64,000 bases of DNA from NCBI RefSeq assembly GCF_036250065.1, contig NZ_CP109199.1:3286001-3350000 (forward strand), read 5' to 3'. A model generated the notes under the pieces. The model was not told where the DNA came from. It saw only the letters and a list, made by a program, of their open reading frames with translations, and ran no database searches. Both the position numbers and the translations under genes were made by a program. Origin of the DNA: Micromonospora sp. NBC_01699. GTDB taxonomy: Bacteria > Actinomycetota > Actinomycetes > Mycobacteriales > Micromonosporaceae. Below, piece after piece: positions 1 to 7,962 of the stretch; position 1 is the first letter of the stretch, and each line of letters opens with the position of its first letter.

Positions 1-1
1 T

Positions 2-112
2 CAGCCGTACACGCCGGAACCGGTGATCCAGCCGAGCAGCGTCCACCAGCCGGGTTACCAGCCGCCCGCGCCGCCGGTCACCGACCCGGTGCAGCGCGTC
101 CGCGACAACTGA
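2..112 (+). CDS. tatA: TatA C-terminal end (partial)
   Basis: The window opens inside a reading frame that supplies 36 codons and ends at a TGA 20 bases before tatC. The visible peptide is rich in proline, glutamine and valine with a polar end (…QRVRDN), as expected for the disordered cytoplasmic tail of an actinobacterial TatA. The membrane helix and amphipathic helix that define TatA lie outside the window, so the call rests on position directly upstream of tatC and on tail composition. TatA forms the pore of the twin-arginine export system. Confidence 0.7.
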   Translation, partial: QPYTPEPVIQPSSVHQPGYQPPAPPVTDPVQRVRDN

Positions 113-132
113 CCCGGAAAGGCCCGAGCATC

Positions 133-1065
133 GTGGCCTTCGCACTCCGCAAGCGCGGACCGAGTCAATTCGAGCGGGCCGCCGACGGTTCGATGACCCT
201 GATCGAGCACGTCCGCGACCTGCGTACGCGGCTCTTCCGCGCGTCGCTGGCGATCGTGGTCGGGTTCGCCGTCGGCATGTGGTTGGCCGACGCGGTCTTC
301 GAACTGCTCAAGGCGCCCTACTGCGACCTGCCCGGGATGACCAAGCCCGACGGCAGCTGCCAGATGACGCAGCTCGGCCCGGCCGACGGCTTCCTGCTCC
401 GCCTCAAGATCGCCCTGTGGGTGGGTCTGGTCGTCGCCGCGCCGGTCTGGCTCTACCAGCTCTGGGCGTTCATCGCACCCGGCCTGCACCGGCACGAGCG
501 GCGGTACGCCTACGCCTTCACCGGCCTGGCCGCCCCGCTGTTCGCCGGTGGCGCGTTCCTGGCCTACTTCGTCGTACACAAGGGACTCCAGTTCCTGCTT
601 GAGTCCGGGGTCACCGGCCTGGACACCCAACTGGAGGTCACCCGCTACATCTCGTTCGTCACCAGCATGATCCTGATGTTCGGGGTGGCGTTCGAGTTCC
701 CGCTGGTGATCCTGATGCTCAACTTCGTCGGCATCGCCAGTGCCCGGCGGTTGCTGAGCTGGTGGCGGGTCGTCATCTTCCTGTTCTTCGCCTTCTCCGC
801 GATCGTCACCCCGACCCCGGACCCGTTCGGCATGACCGCGTTGGCGATCTGCCTCTCCCTGCTCTACTTCGCCGCCGTCGGGGTCGCGTTCATCAACGAC
901 AAGCGGCGCGGGCGGGGCAAGGAGGTCTACGCCGGGCTCGACGACGACGAGGTCTCCCCGTTGACGCACGAGCCGGAGCCGGTCGAGGCCGGGGCGCGGG
1001 TCGACACGGTGGCACCGGTGGCGCCGCCGAAGCCGATCGACAGCCGTTACGACGACATGACCTGA
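133..1065 (+). CDS. tatC: Sec-independent protein translocase TatC
   Basis: TatC is the membrane receptor that recognises twin-arginine signal peptides and, with TatA/B, exports folded proteins. The 310-residue product has the conserved cytoplasmic N-terminus (MTLIEHVRDLRTRLFRA), six hydrophobic segments, and the family segment around FEFPLVILML before the fifth helix. A charged tail of about 60 residues follows the last helix, common in actinobacteria. GTG at 133 is preceded by a GGAAAGG-type ribosome site and follows the tatA stop by 20 bases, so the two are one operon. The haem-island-independent Tat substrate at 44112 is a plausible client. Confidence 0.96.
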   Translation: MAFALRKRGPSQFERAADGSMTLIEHVRDLRTRLFRASLAIVVGFAVGMWLADAVFELLKAPYCDLPGMTKPDGSCQMTQLGPADGFLLRLKIALWVGLVVAAPVWLYQLWAFIAPGLHRHERRYAYAFTGLAAPLFAGGAFLAYFVVHKGLQFLLESGVTGLDTQLEVTRYISFVTSMILMFGVAFEFPLVILMLNFVGIASARRLLSWWRVVIFLFFAFSAIVTPTPDPFGMTALAICLSLLYFAAVGVAFINDKRRGRGKEVYAGLDDDEVSPLTHEPEPVEAGARVDTVAPVAPPKPIDSRYDDMT

Positions 1066-1142
1066 TCGGCCGCACAGCGGTCGACCTGATTGTCAACTAC
1101 CGCCCGGCGAACGAGGGATCGGCGATCCCCGGCGCCGGGCGG

Positions 1143-1148
1143 TACCGT
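1143..1148 (+). promoter_or_regulatory. Candidate -10 element, leaderless start of the lipid kinase
   Basis: TACCGT fits the actinobacterial TANNNT -10 pattern and ends 7 bases before GTG 1156, which would make that GTG the transcript's first codon. There is no Shine-Dalgarno sequence here. This decides the start choice among GTG 1147, 1156 and 1162. Inference from spacing only. Confidence 0.4.
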
Positions 1149-1155
1149 GCTCGCC

Positions 1156-2169
1156 GTGAGCGTGCCCGAGCATCGTGACCCGATCGGCCCTAACTCCGTC
1201 CCGCTCGGCCCTAACTCCGTCCCGCTCGGTCCTTCCTCCGTTCCGCTCGGTCCTACCTTCGTTCCGATCGGCGACGGGCCGGTGGCGGTGCTGGCGAATC
1301 CGACCGCCGGGCGGGGCCGGTACCGGAACCTGCTGCCCGCCGTACTGGACCGGCTGAGCACCGCCGGCCGCCCGGTGCGCCTGATCGAAGCGCGTACGGC
1401 CGCACAGGCCCTGGCCGGTTGCCACGCCGCGGTGGCCGACGGCGTCGCGGCCCTCGTCGCCGTCGGCGGCGACGGCACGGCGCACCTGGCCCTACAGGCG
1501 GTCGCCGGCACACCGGTCGGGTTCGGCCCGGTGCCGGTCGGCACCGGCAACGACTTCGCGGTGGAGACCGGCTTCCCGGCCGAACCGCTCGCCGCGGCCG
1601 ACGTGATCACCGAGGCACTCCGCGACGGCCGGGCCCGCCCGGTCGACCTGGCCCGACTGACCGGTACGGGCGAACCGCCCCGCTGGTACGGCGCGGTGCT
1701 CGCGGCCGGCTTCGACGCGATCGTGAACGAACGGGCCAACCGGATGCGCTGGCCGCGTGGCCCGATCCGCTACGACCTGGCGATCCTGGTCGAACTGGCC
1801 CGGCTCCGGCCACGGTCCTACACGCTGCGCCTGGACGGGGTCGCGCACGAGATCGAGGCCGTGCTGGTCGCGATCGGCAACTGCGCGAGCTACGGCGGCG
1901 GTATGCGGATCTGCCCGGCCGCCGACCCCACCGACGGGCAACTCGACGTGGTGGTCGCCGGGGCCGTCGGGCGGGGCACGCTGGTCCGGATCAAGCCGCA
2001 GGTCTACCGGGGCACCCACGTGGACCACCCTCGGGTGCGCACGTACCGGGCCCGGACGGTGGAACTCGCCGCGACCGAGCGGATCGTCTGCTACGCCGAC
2101 GGCGAGCGGATCGGCCCGCTGCCGGTGACCGTGGAGGCGGTGCCGGGCGCGGCCCGACTGCTGCGCTGA
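1156..2169 (+). CDS. Diacylglycerol kinase-like lipid kinase
   Basis: A soluble/peripheral kinase of the DAGK catalytic (DgkB/YegS) family that phosphorylates diacylglycerol or a related lipid with ATP. Visible motifs are the N-terminal nucleotide loop NPTAGRGRY (from about residue 48), the glycine loop VGGDGTAHLA (about residue 103) and GTGNDFA; the C-terminal half has the beta-sandwich pattern ending in the YADGERIGPLPVTVE motif. GTG 1156 gives 337 residues, about 40 longer than usual because four in-frame heptapeptide repeats (GPNSVPL type) precede the domain. If the true start is GTG 1282 the repeats are upstream DNA and the length becomes standard. Lies downstream of tatC, convergent with the HAD gene. 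Substrate not determinable from sequence. Confidence 0.88.
   Translation: MSVPEHRDPIGPNSVPLGPNSVPLGPSSVPLGPTFVPIGDGPVAVLANPTAGRGRYRNLLPAVLDRLSTAGRPVRLIEARTAAQALAGCHAAVADGVAALVAVGGDGTAHLALQAVAGTPVGFGPVPVGTGNDFAVETGFPAEPLAAADVITEALRDGRARPVDLARLTGTGEPPRWYGAVLAAGFDAIVNERANRMRWPRGPIRYDLAILVELARLRPRSYTLRLDGVAHEIEAVLVAIGNCASYGGGMRICPAADPTDGQLDVVVAGAVGRGTLVRIKPQVYRGTHVDHPRVRTYRARTVELAATERIVCYADGERIGPLPVTVEAVPGAARLLR
1184..1267 (+). repeat. Four 21-bp tandem repeats, in frame
   Basis: Four consecutive 21-base units (1184-1204, 1205-1225, 1226-1246, 1247-1267). The first two are identical and the last two are diverged. They keep the kinase frame and would encode GPNSVPL, GPNSVPL, GPSSVPL, GPTFVPI. A minisatellite either extending the kinase N-terminus or sitting in its promoter region. 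Confidence 0.85.
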
Positions 2170-2218
2170 ACGGCCGATGCGCTGGACGGCCGGGCCGGAC
2201 CGGGCCTGCCGCTGTGAC

Positions 2219-2992
2219 TCAGTCGCCGTCGGGGATCGCCAGGTCGAGGACCGCGCCCAGACCGTTCGGTCGGCCGGCCTCGGCCGCCGGCAGCAGCAGC
2301 GCGGCACAGCCGGCGCGCACCGCGCCCGCGTCCGCCGGGCTGTCGCCGACCATCAGGGCCCGCTCCGGGTCGACCCGCAGCGCACCGCAGGCGCGCAGGA
2401 AGATGTCCGGGTCGGGCTTGCAGCGGCCCACCTCGTACGAGAGCACGTAGGTGTCGATCAGGTCGGCGAGCCCCCAGGCGGTGAAGAACCCCCGGATGTC
2501 GAAGCCGATGTTGCTGACCACCGCGACCGGCACCCCGGCCGCCCGCAGGGCCCGCAGGGTGGCCGCCGTGTCGGTGTACGGCACCCAGCCCTCCGGCCGG
2601 AGCAGCCGCTCGTAGAGCGCCTCGGCGAGGCCCTCCACACCGGTGTTCACCGTGCCGGCGAGCCCGGTGTACGCGGCCCGGTGCGCGTATTCGTAGAGGT
2701 CACGGTTGGCCCACACCTCGGCCAACTGCGGCGGCACCCGGTTCGGCAACGGCCCACCGGCCCGGCCGGCGGTGATCAGCCGGTCGGCGAGCACGGTCGC
2801 CCGTCCCCGGTCCAGCGCGGTGCCGCACTCGGCCGCGCCGGCGATCACCCAGCTGAGCGGGTCCTCCACCTGGGCGAGGGTGCCGTGGAAGTCGAAGAGC
2901 ACCGCGTCGACGGGCCGGCGTGGTGGCGCCGGGAGCGCGTCGGCGGGTCCGCTCGGCGTACGGGGCTTGGGCGGTTCGGCATGGTCCGGCAC
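2219..2992 (-). CDS. HAD-superfamily hydrolase
   Basis: A 257-residue haloacid-dehalogenase-like hydrolase, probably a small-molecule phosphatase. All four motifs are visible: motif I VLFDFHGTLA, motif II VVSNIG, motif III lysine in CKPDPDIF, motif IV VGDSPADAGA. The second aspartate of the usual DxD is replaced by histidine (DFHGT), a variant seen in a subset of actinobacterial HADs. A cap domain sits between motifs I and II. I place the start at GTG 2992 rather than GTG 3001 because a TAGGGT -10 ends exactly 7 bases upstream. Divergent from helY with under 90 bases between starts, so the two may share control. Substrate unknown. Confidence 0.85.
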   Translation of the reverse strand: MPDHAEPPKPRTPSGPADALPAPPRRPVDAVLFDFHGTLAQVEDPLSWVIAGAAECGTALDRGRATVLADRLITAGRAGGPLPNRVPPQLAEVWANRDLYEYAHRAAYTGLAGTVNTGVEGLAEALYERLLRPEGWVPYTDTAATLRALRAAGVPVAVVSNIGFDIRGFFTAWGLADLIDTYVLSYEVGRCKPDPDIFLRACGALRVDPERALMVGDSPADAGAVRAGCAALLLPAAEAGRPNGLGAVLDLAIPDGD

Positions 2993-2999
2993 GCCGTGC

Positions 3000-3005
3000 A
3001 CCCTA
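3000..3005 (-). promoter_or_regulatory. Candidate -10 of the HAD gene (leaderless)
   Basis: On the minus strand this reads TAGGGT, followed by 7 bases and GTG 2992. No Shine-Dalgarno is present. Supports a leaderless transcript and the chosen start. Confidence 0.45.
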
Positions 3006-3065
3006 CCGACCGGGTCCGACCCGTCTGCTCGACGGCCTCACCAGATAAGGGGTGGCGGCACGCAT

Positions 3066-3071
3066 TAATCT
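3066..3071 (+). promoter_or_regulatory. Candidate -10 of helY (leaderless)
   Basis: TAATCT ends 7 bases before ATG 3079 and there is no ribosome site between them, the typical layout of an actinobacterial leaderless promoter. No convincing -35 is visible. Confidence 0.5.
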
Positions 3072-3078
3072 TGACCCT

Positions 3079-5880
3079 ATGTCGAGCCCCGCCGAGCGGT
3101 ACGCAGCGGCGCGCCGCCGGTCCGCGCAGGTCACCATGTTTCCCGCGTTGGACGAGTTCGCCCTCGATCTGGGGTTCGACCTCGACGACTTCCAGCGTGA
3201 GGCGTGCCAGGCACTGGAGCGCGGCAGCGGGGTGCTGGTCTGCGCCCCCACCGGCGCCGGCAAGACGGTGGTCGGCGAGTTCGCCGTGCACCTGGCGCTG
3301 CGGGGCCGGCCGGCGGTCCCGGGTGAGCCGGTGGCGGTCGAGCCGCCGGGCGTGCGGAAGTGCTTCTACACGACGCCGATCAAGGCGCTGTCCAACCAGA
3401 AGTACCACGACCTGGTCGACCGGTACGGCGTCGACCAGGTTGGCCTGCTCACCGGTGACAACGCGATCAACGGGGACGCCCCGGTGGTGGTGATGACCAC
3501 CGAGGTGCTGCGCAACATGCTCTACGCCGGCTCCGCCACCCTGGCCGGCCTGGCGTACGTGGTGATGGACGAGGTCCACTACCTGGCCGACCGGTTCCGG
3601 GGCGGGGTGTGGGAAGAGGTCATCATCCATCTGCCGGAGTCGGTGACCCTGGTGTCGCTGTCGGCGACCGTCTCCAACGCCGAGGAGTTCGCCGACTGGC
3701 TGGTCACCGTCCGGGGCGAGACCGAGGTGGTGGTCAGCGAGCACCGGCCGGTCCCGCTCTGGCAGCACATGCTGGTCGGCCGGCGCAACTTCGACCTGTT
3801 CCACGACGCCGACGCCGCCCGCAAGCACGACGTACACCCGGAACTCCTGCGGTACACCCGCGAGATGCTGCGCCGGCTCGAACTCGGCGACGGGCGTACG
3901 CACGGGCCCGGCTGGGGGCGCAGCGGTGGTCGTGGGCCACGGTGGCGCGGCCCGCTGCGGCACGAGATCGTCGAGCGGCTGGAGCGCGAGGACCTGCTCC
4001 CGGCGATCCTGTTCATCTTCAGCCGCGCCGGGTGCGACGCGGCCGTACAGCAGTGTCTCGCCGCCGGCCTGCGGCTGACCACGCCGGACGAGCGGACCGA
4101 GATCCGCCGGGTGGTGGAGTCCCGGATCACCAGCATCCCCGGCGAGGACCTGGCGGTGCTCGGCTACTGGGAGTGGCTCGACGGGCTGGAGCGCGGCCTG
4201 GCCAGCCACCACGCCGGCATGCTGCCCGCCTTCAAGGAGGTGGTCGAGGAGCTGTTCGTCCGGGGCCTGGTCAAGGCGGTCTTCGCCACCGAGACCCTGG
4301 CGCTGGGCATCAACATGCCGGCCCGGTGCGTGGTGCTGGAGCGGCTGGTGAAGTTCAACGGCGAGGCCCACGTGGACCTGACGCCGGGGGAGTACACGCA
4401 GCTCACCGGGCGGGCCGGGCGGCGCGGCATCGACGTCGAGGGGCACGCGGTGGTGGTCTGGTCGCCGGAGGTGGATCCCCGGAACGTGGCCGGGCTGGCG
4501 TCCACCCGGACGTACCCGCTGCGGTCGAGCTTCCGCCCGTCGTACAACATGGCGGTCAACCTGGTCGGCTCGGTCGGCGCGGAGTCCGCGCGGGTGCTGC
4601 TCGAATCCTCGTTCGCGCAGTTCCAGGCGGACCGGTCGGTGGTCGGCCTGGCCCGGCAGGTGCAGCGCAACGTCGAGACGATCGAGGCGTACGGCGTCGA
4701 GGCGGAGTGCCACCACGGCAACTTCGACGAGTATTTCGCGCTCCGTTCGATGATCGGCGAGCGGGAGCGGGCGCTCAACCGGCAGGGGCAGACCCAGCGG
4801 CGCAACGCCGCGATTACCGCCCTGGAGCGGTTGCGGGTCGGCGACGTGATCCGGATCCCGGCCGGTCGCCGGGCCGGGCTCGCGGTGGTGCTCGAACCGG
4901 GTGCGCCGGGCTTCGGTGAGCCCCGGCCACTGGTGCTCACCCAGGACCGGTGGGCCGGTCGGATCACCCCGGCCGACTTCACTACCCCGGCCGAGGTGCT
5001 GGCCCGGGTGCGGGTGCCGAAGAACTTCAACCACCGCTCGCCGGCCGCCCGCCGGGACCTGGGGGCGGCGCTCAACGGGCTGGGTCTGGACCGCCACTCG
5101 CGGCGGGGTAGCCGGGGCCGGGGCAGCGGCGAGGACGACCGGCTCACCCAGTTGCGGGCCGAGTTGCGCCGGCACCCGTGCCACGCCTGCGCCGACCGGG
5201 AGGAACACGCCCGCTGGGCGGAGCGGCGCCGTCGGTTGGAGCGGGACACCGACGAGCTGCGGGAGCGGGTGGCGGGGCGTACCGGTTCGCTGGCCCGTAC
5301 GTTCGACCGGATCTGCGGTCTGCTCGCCGCGCGCGGATATCTCACCGCCGAGGGTGAGGTGACCGACGCCGGCCGGATGCTCGGGCGGATCTGGACCGAG
5401 GCCGACCTGCTGGTCGCCGAGTGCCTGCGCCGGGGAATCTGGGACGGGCTCGCCCCGGCCGAGTTGGCGGCGGCGGTCTCGGTGGTGGTGTTCGAGGCCC
5501 GGCGGGACGCCGAGGAGCGGGCCTCGGTGCCGCGTGGCGGCGTTTCCGACGCCGTCGACGCCACCGCGCAGCTCTGGAGCGAGCTGGAGGCCGACGAGGC
5601 AGCCCGGGGGCTGGAGTCGACCCGTGAGCCGGATCTGGGGTTCGTCTGGCCGATCTACCGGTGGGCCCGGGGCGAGGCGTTGACCAAGGTCCTGGGCAGC
5701 GGACACAACCTCGACGGGGACATGCCGGCGGGCGACTTCGTCCGGTGGACCCGGCAGGTGGTCGACCTGCTCGGTCAGCTCTCCAACGCCGCCGGTGCGA
5801 GCGCCGACCTGCGGGCCACCGCCCGGCAGGCGATGGTGGCGATCAACCGGGGAGTCCTCGCGTATCACGCGACCGCCTGA
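3079..5880 (+). CDS. helY: Ski2/Mtr4-like DEVH-box RNA helicase HelY
   Basis: A 933-residue ATP-dependent superfamily 2 helicase of the HelY/Ski2-like group, expected to unwind structured RNA. Motifs in order: Q-like segment FDLDDFQREA (residues 30-40), Walker A APTGAGKT (56-63), Walker B/motif II MDEVHYLAD (DEVH at 164-167), motif III SLSATVSN, and motif VI QLTGRAGRRGID. The remaining C-terminal half (helical DSHCT-like region ending in YHATA) matches the full-length family. ATG 3079 is chosen because a -10 lies 7 bases upstream; an in-frame codon at 3052 would extend into the promoter. Mycobacterium tuberculosis keeps helY next to tatA-tatC, the same grouping as here. Confidence 0.94.
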   Translation: MSSPAERYAAARRRSAQVTMFPALDEFALDLGFDLDDFQREACQALERGSGVLVCAPTGAGKTVVGEFAVHLALRGRPAVPGEPVAVEPPGVRKCFYTTPIKALSNQKYHDLVDRYGVDQVGLLTGDNAINGDAPVVVMTTEVLRNMLYAGSATLAGLAYVVMDEVHYLADRFRGGVWEEVIIHLPESVTLVSLSATVSNAEEFADWLVTVRGETEVVVSEHRPVPLWQHMLVGRRNFDLFHDADAARKHDVHPELLRYTREMLRRLELGDGRTHGPGWGRSGGRGPRWRGPLRHEIVERLEREDLLPAILFIFSRAGCDAAVQQCLAAGLRLTTPDERTEIRRVVESRITSIPGEDLAVLGYWEWLDGLERGLASHHAGMLPAFKEVVEELFVRGLVKAVFATETLALGINMPARCVVLERLVKFNGEAHVDLTPGEYTQLTGRAGRRGIDVEGHAVVVWSPEVDPRNVAGLASTRTYPLRSSFRPSYNMAVNLVGSVGAESARVLLESSFAQFQADRSVVGLARQVQRNVETIEAYGVEAECHHGNFDEYFALRSMIGERERALNRQGQTQRRNAAITALERLRVGDVIRIPAGRRAGLAVVLEPGAPGFGEPRPLVLTQDRWAGRITPADFTTPAEVLARVRVPKNFNHRSPAARRDLGAALNGLGLDRHSRRGSRGRGSGEDDRLTQLRAELRRHPCHACADREEHARWAERRRRLERDTDELRERVAGRTGSLARTFDRICGLLAARGYLTAEGEVTDAGRMLGRIWTEADLLVAECLRRGIWDGLAPAELAAAVSVVVFEARRDAEERASVPRGGVSDAVDATAQLWSELEADEAARGLESTREPDLGFVWPIYRWARGEALTKVLGSGHNLDGDMPAGDFVRWTRQVVDLLGQLSNAAGASADLRATARQAMVAINRGVLAYHATA

Positions 5881-6058
5881 GCGGGCGATCAGCTCTCCGG
5901 TCACGCTCGGCAACCTTCGGCTGGTCCTGTCGGCCCGGCCCGGTATTTCCTTGATCTTTGCCCGATCTGCGTAATGTGCGCGTTGCACCTGGCCACCTCA
6001 GTTGATCACTATGCCTCGGGGACCTTTTACAAGCTGTTAACAACGTGGCTTAGGGGCG

Positions 6059-6838
6059 ATGGTGGCCGAGATTCATCACTTTGCGTACGGGTGGTTGACC
6101 CCGTCCGCGAGCTACCTGCTCGCGGTGCTCGGCTCCGTGCTCGGCCTCACCTGCACCGTACGGGTCCGGCAGGCGCCGAACGCGCGGCAACGGGCCTGGT
6201 GGCTGGTCCTGGCGGCCTGGGCGATCGGCGGGACGGCGATCTGGACCATGCACTTCATGGCGATGCTCGGCTTCTCCGTGGTCGGCACGAGCATCCGCTA
6301 CGACATCGGCATCACCGTCGCGAGTGCGGTGCTCGCCATCGTGACCGTCGGGATCGGACTGTTCGTCGTCGGCATGGGTCGGGCGACCCTGCCGAGGATC
6401 CTCGTCGGTGGCCTGCTCACCGGCCTCGGCGTGGCCGCGATGCACTACGTCGGCATGAACGCCATGCGCCTGGACGGCCGGGTCGAGTACGCCACCGGCC
6501 CGGTCATCGCCTCGGTGGTCATCGCCGTCGTCGCCGCGACCGTGGCGCTCTGGCTCGCGGTGACCGTACGCACCCCGCTGGCGATCATCGGTTCCGCGCT
6601 GGTGATGGGCATCGCGGTCAGCGGCATGCATTACACCGGCATGTCCGCGATGTCGGTGCACCTGCACGAGAACATGGGCACGTTGGCCGGCGCGGCCGTG
6701 TCGACTCTACTGCTGCCGATCGTGCTGACCGTCATCTTCGGCGTGGTCGGGCTGGTCTACGCCGTGCTCGCCGCGCCGACCGAGGAGGACCGCGCCGCGG
6801 TGGCGTACCTCAACGCGCGGATGGCCGAACGCGGCTGA
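6059..6838 (+). CDS. MHYT-domain integral membrane sensor
   Basis: A 259-residue protein with about seven transmembrane helices and three copies of the motif that names the MHYT domain: WTMHFMAML, AMHYVGMNAM and GMHYTGMSAM. In the family these Met/His/Tyr residues are proposed to bind a metal, probably copper, and sense a small gas such as O2, CO or NO. In other bacteria MHYT is fused to GGDEF/EAL or kinase domains; here it stands alone with only a short charged tail, so any output must come from a partner not seen here. ATG 6059 follows an AGGGG ribosome site; an 8-base palindrome TGTTAACA (6035-6042) precedes it. Convergent with the exonuclease gene. Confidence 0.88.
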   Translation: MVAEIHHFAYGWLTPSASYLLAVLGSVLGLTCTVRVRQAPNARQRAWWLVLAAWAIGGTAIWTMHFMAMLGFSVVGTSIRYDIGITVASAVLAIVTVGIGLFVVGMGRATLPRILVGGLLTGLGVAAMHYVGMNAMRLDGRVEYATGPVIASVVIAVVAATVALWLAVTVRTPLAIIGSALVMGIAVSGMHYTGMSAMSVHLHENMGTLAGAAVSTLLLPIVLTVIFGVVGLVYAVLAAPTEEDRAAVAYLNARMAERG

Positions 6839-6865
6839 CCCGCCCACGACCAGCCGGGTCCGGGG

Positions 6866-7786
6866 TCAGCGGTCGGTCGCCAGCGCGTCGACCAGCCGGC
6901 GGCAGGAGCCGGCCAGGTTCCACTTCTCGGCCAGTGCGAACAGCCGTTCCGGGTCGGCCGGGACCGTCGGGAGCCGGGTGTCGACGGCGGGCAGTGGCAC
7001 GTCCAGCGCCACCCGTACGACCTGTGGGGCGACCGCGAGGTAGTCGTGGGCGGCGACGAGCTTGGTCCGCAGTCCGGGTGCGAAACCGGAGTCGGGTTCG
7101 TCGAGCGCGGCGAGGATGCCGGCCAGGCTGCCGTACCGGTCGATCAGCCGGGCGGCGGTCTTCTCGCCGACTCCGGCCACTCCGGGCAGGCCGTCGCTCG
7201 GGTCGCCGCGCAGCGCGGCGAAGTCGGCGTACCCGGCGGCGGGCACGCCGTACTTGGCGCGTACGGCCGCGTCGTCGCAGTCCTCCAGCTTGGCCACGCC
7301 CCGGCCGCAGTAGAGCAGCCGTACGCCGCGGTTGTCGTCGATGAGTTGGAACAGGTCACGGTCGCCGGAGGCCACCTCGACCGGCCCGGGCTGGGTGACG
7401 GACAGGGTGCCGAGTACGTCGTCCGCCTCGTAGCCGTCGGCACCGATCGCCGGGATACCGATCGCCGCCAGCACCTCCAGCAGCAGCGGCACCTGGGGGG
7501 CCAGGGTGTCCGGCACCACCTCGCCACCGGCCGGCGCGACCCGGTGCGCCTTGTACGACGGCAGCAGCGCCACCCGGAAGGCCGGTCGCCAGTCGTAGTC
7601 CAGCGCGCAGACCAGCCGGTCCGGTCGCCGGCTGCGGATGAGCGAGGCGATCATGTCGAGGAAGCCCCGGACGGCGTTGACCGGGCTGCCGTCGGGAGCC
7701 CGCGCGGCGGACTCCGGAATGCCGAAGTAGGCCCGGAAGTAGAGGCTGGGAGCGTCGACGAGGAGCAGGGGGCGTCGGTCGGTCAC
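6866..7786 (-). CDS. 5'-3' exonuclease (FEN/Pol I N-terminal-like)
   Basis: A 306-residue flap/5' nuclease related to the N-terminal domain of DNA polymerase I but free-standing, likely acting on flaps or RNA primers in replication and repair. Metal-binding acidic clusters are visible: LLVDAPSLYFRAY at the N-terminus, CALDYDWRPAFR with the helical arch SYKAHR, then GYEADDVLGTL, ASGDRDLFQLID, and the helix-hairpin-helix GDPSDGLPGVAGVGEKTAARLI. GTG 7786 starts the conserved VTDRRPLLLVDAPS; upstream in-frame sequence is repeat-derived and not family-like. The mycobacterial orthologue Rv2090 lies in the same neighbourhood beside helY and pepE. Confidence 0.93.
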   Translation of the reverse strand: MTDRRPLLLVDAPSLYFRAYFGIPESAARAPDGSPVNAVRGFLDMIASLIRSRRPDRLVCALDYDWRPAFRVALLPSYKAHRVAPAGGEVVPDTLAPQVPLLLEVLAAIGIPAIGADGYEADDVLGTLSVTQPGPVEVASGDRDLFQLIDDNRGVRLLYCGRGVAKLEDCDDAAVRAKYGVPAAGYADFAALRGDPSDGLPGVAGVGEKTAARLIDRYGSLAGILAALDEPDSGFAPGLRTKLVAAHDYLAVAPQVVRVALDVPLPAVDTRLPTVPADPERLFALAEKWNLAGSCRRLVDALATDR

Positions 7787-7793
7787 ACCCGAC

Positions 7794-7799
7794 AGCCTG
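7794..7799 (-). promoter_or_regulatory. Candidate -10 of the exonuclease gene
   Basis: Minus strand reads CAGGCT (one mismatch to TANNNT), then 7 bases and GTG 7786. Same geometry as the neighbouring leaderless genes but with a weaker hexamer. Confidence 0.3.
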
Positions 7800-7827
7800 G
7801 CACAGCCGTGGCCCGTGCCGAAGCCGG

Positions 7828-7904
7828 CGCCCCGGCACGGGTCACGAGGGCGGTGACCGGCGCCGGAGTCGACGCCCCGGCACGGGTCACGAGGGCGGTG
7901 ACCG
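7828..7904. repeat. 32-bp direct repeat pair
   Basis: Identical 32-base sequences at 7828-7859 and 7873-7904, separated by 13 bases, lie between the exonuclease start and the aldo/keto reductase stop. Each contains the partial dyad GGTCAC…GGTGACC. Directly after them is a short microsatellite of four GGGTC units (7915-7934). No coding role seen. Confidence 0.85.
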
Positions 7905-7962
7905 CCACCCGCTCGGGTCGGGTCGGGTCGGGTCGTGCGGCCGGATCGACCGACCGTACGCC

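Noticed and set aside
2845-5988. A 1,047-codon minus-strand frame opposite helY
   Set aside because: Low-complexity antisense shadow; the plus strand carries all helicase motifs.
6835-6869. CTGACCC/GGGTCAG pair between the MHYT and exonuclease genes as terminator
   Set aside because: Seven-base arms overlapping both gene ends with a 21-base loop; not strong enough to call.
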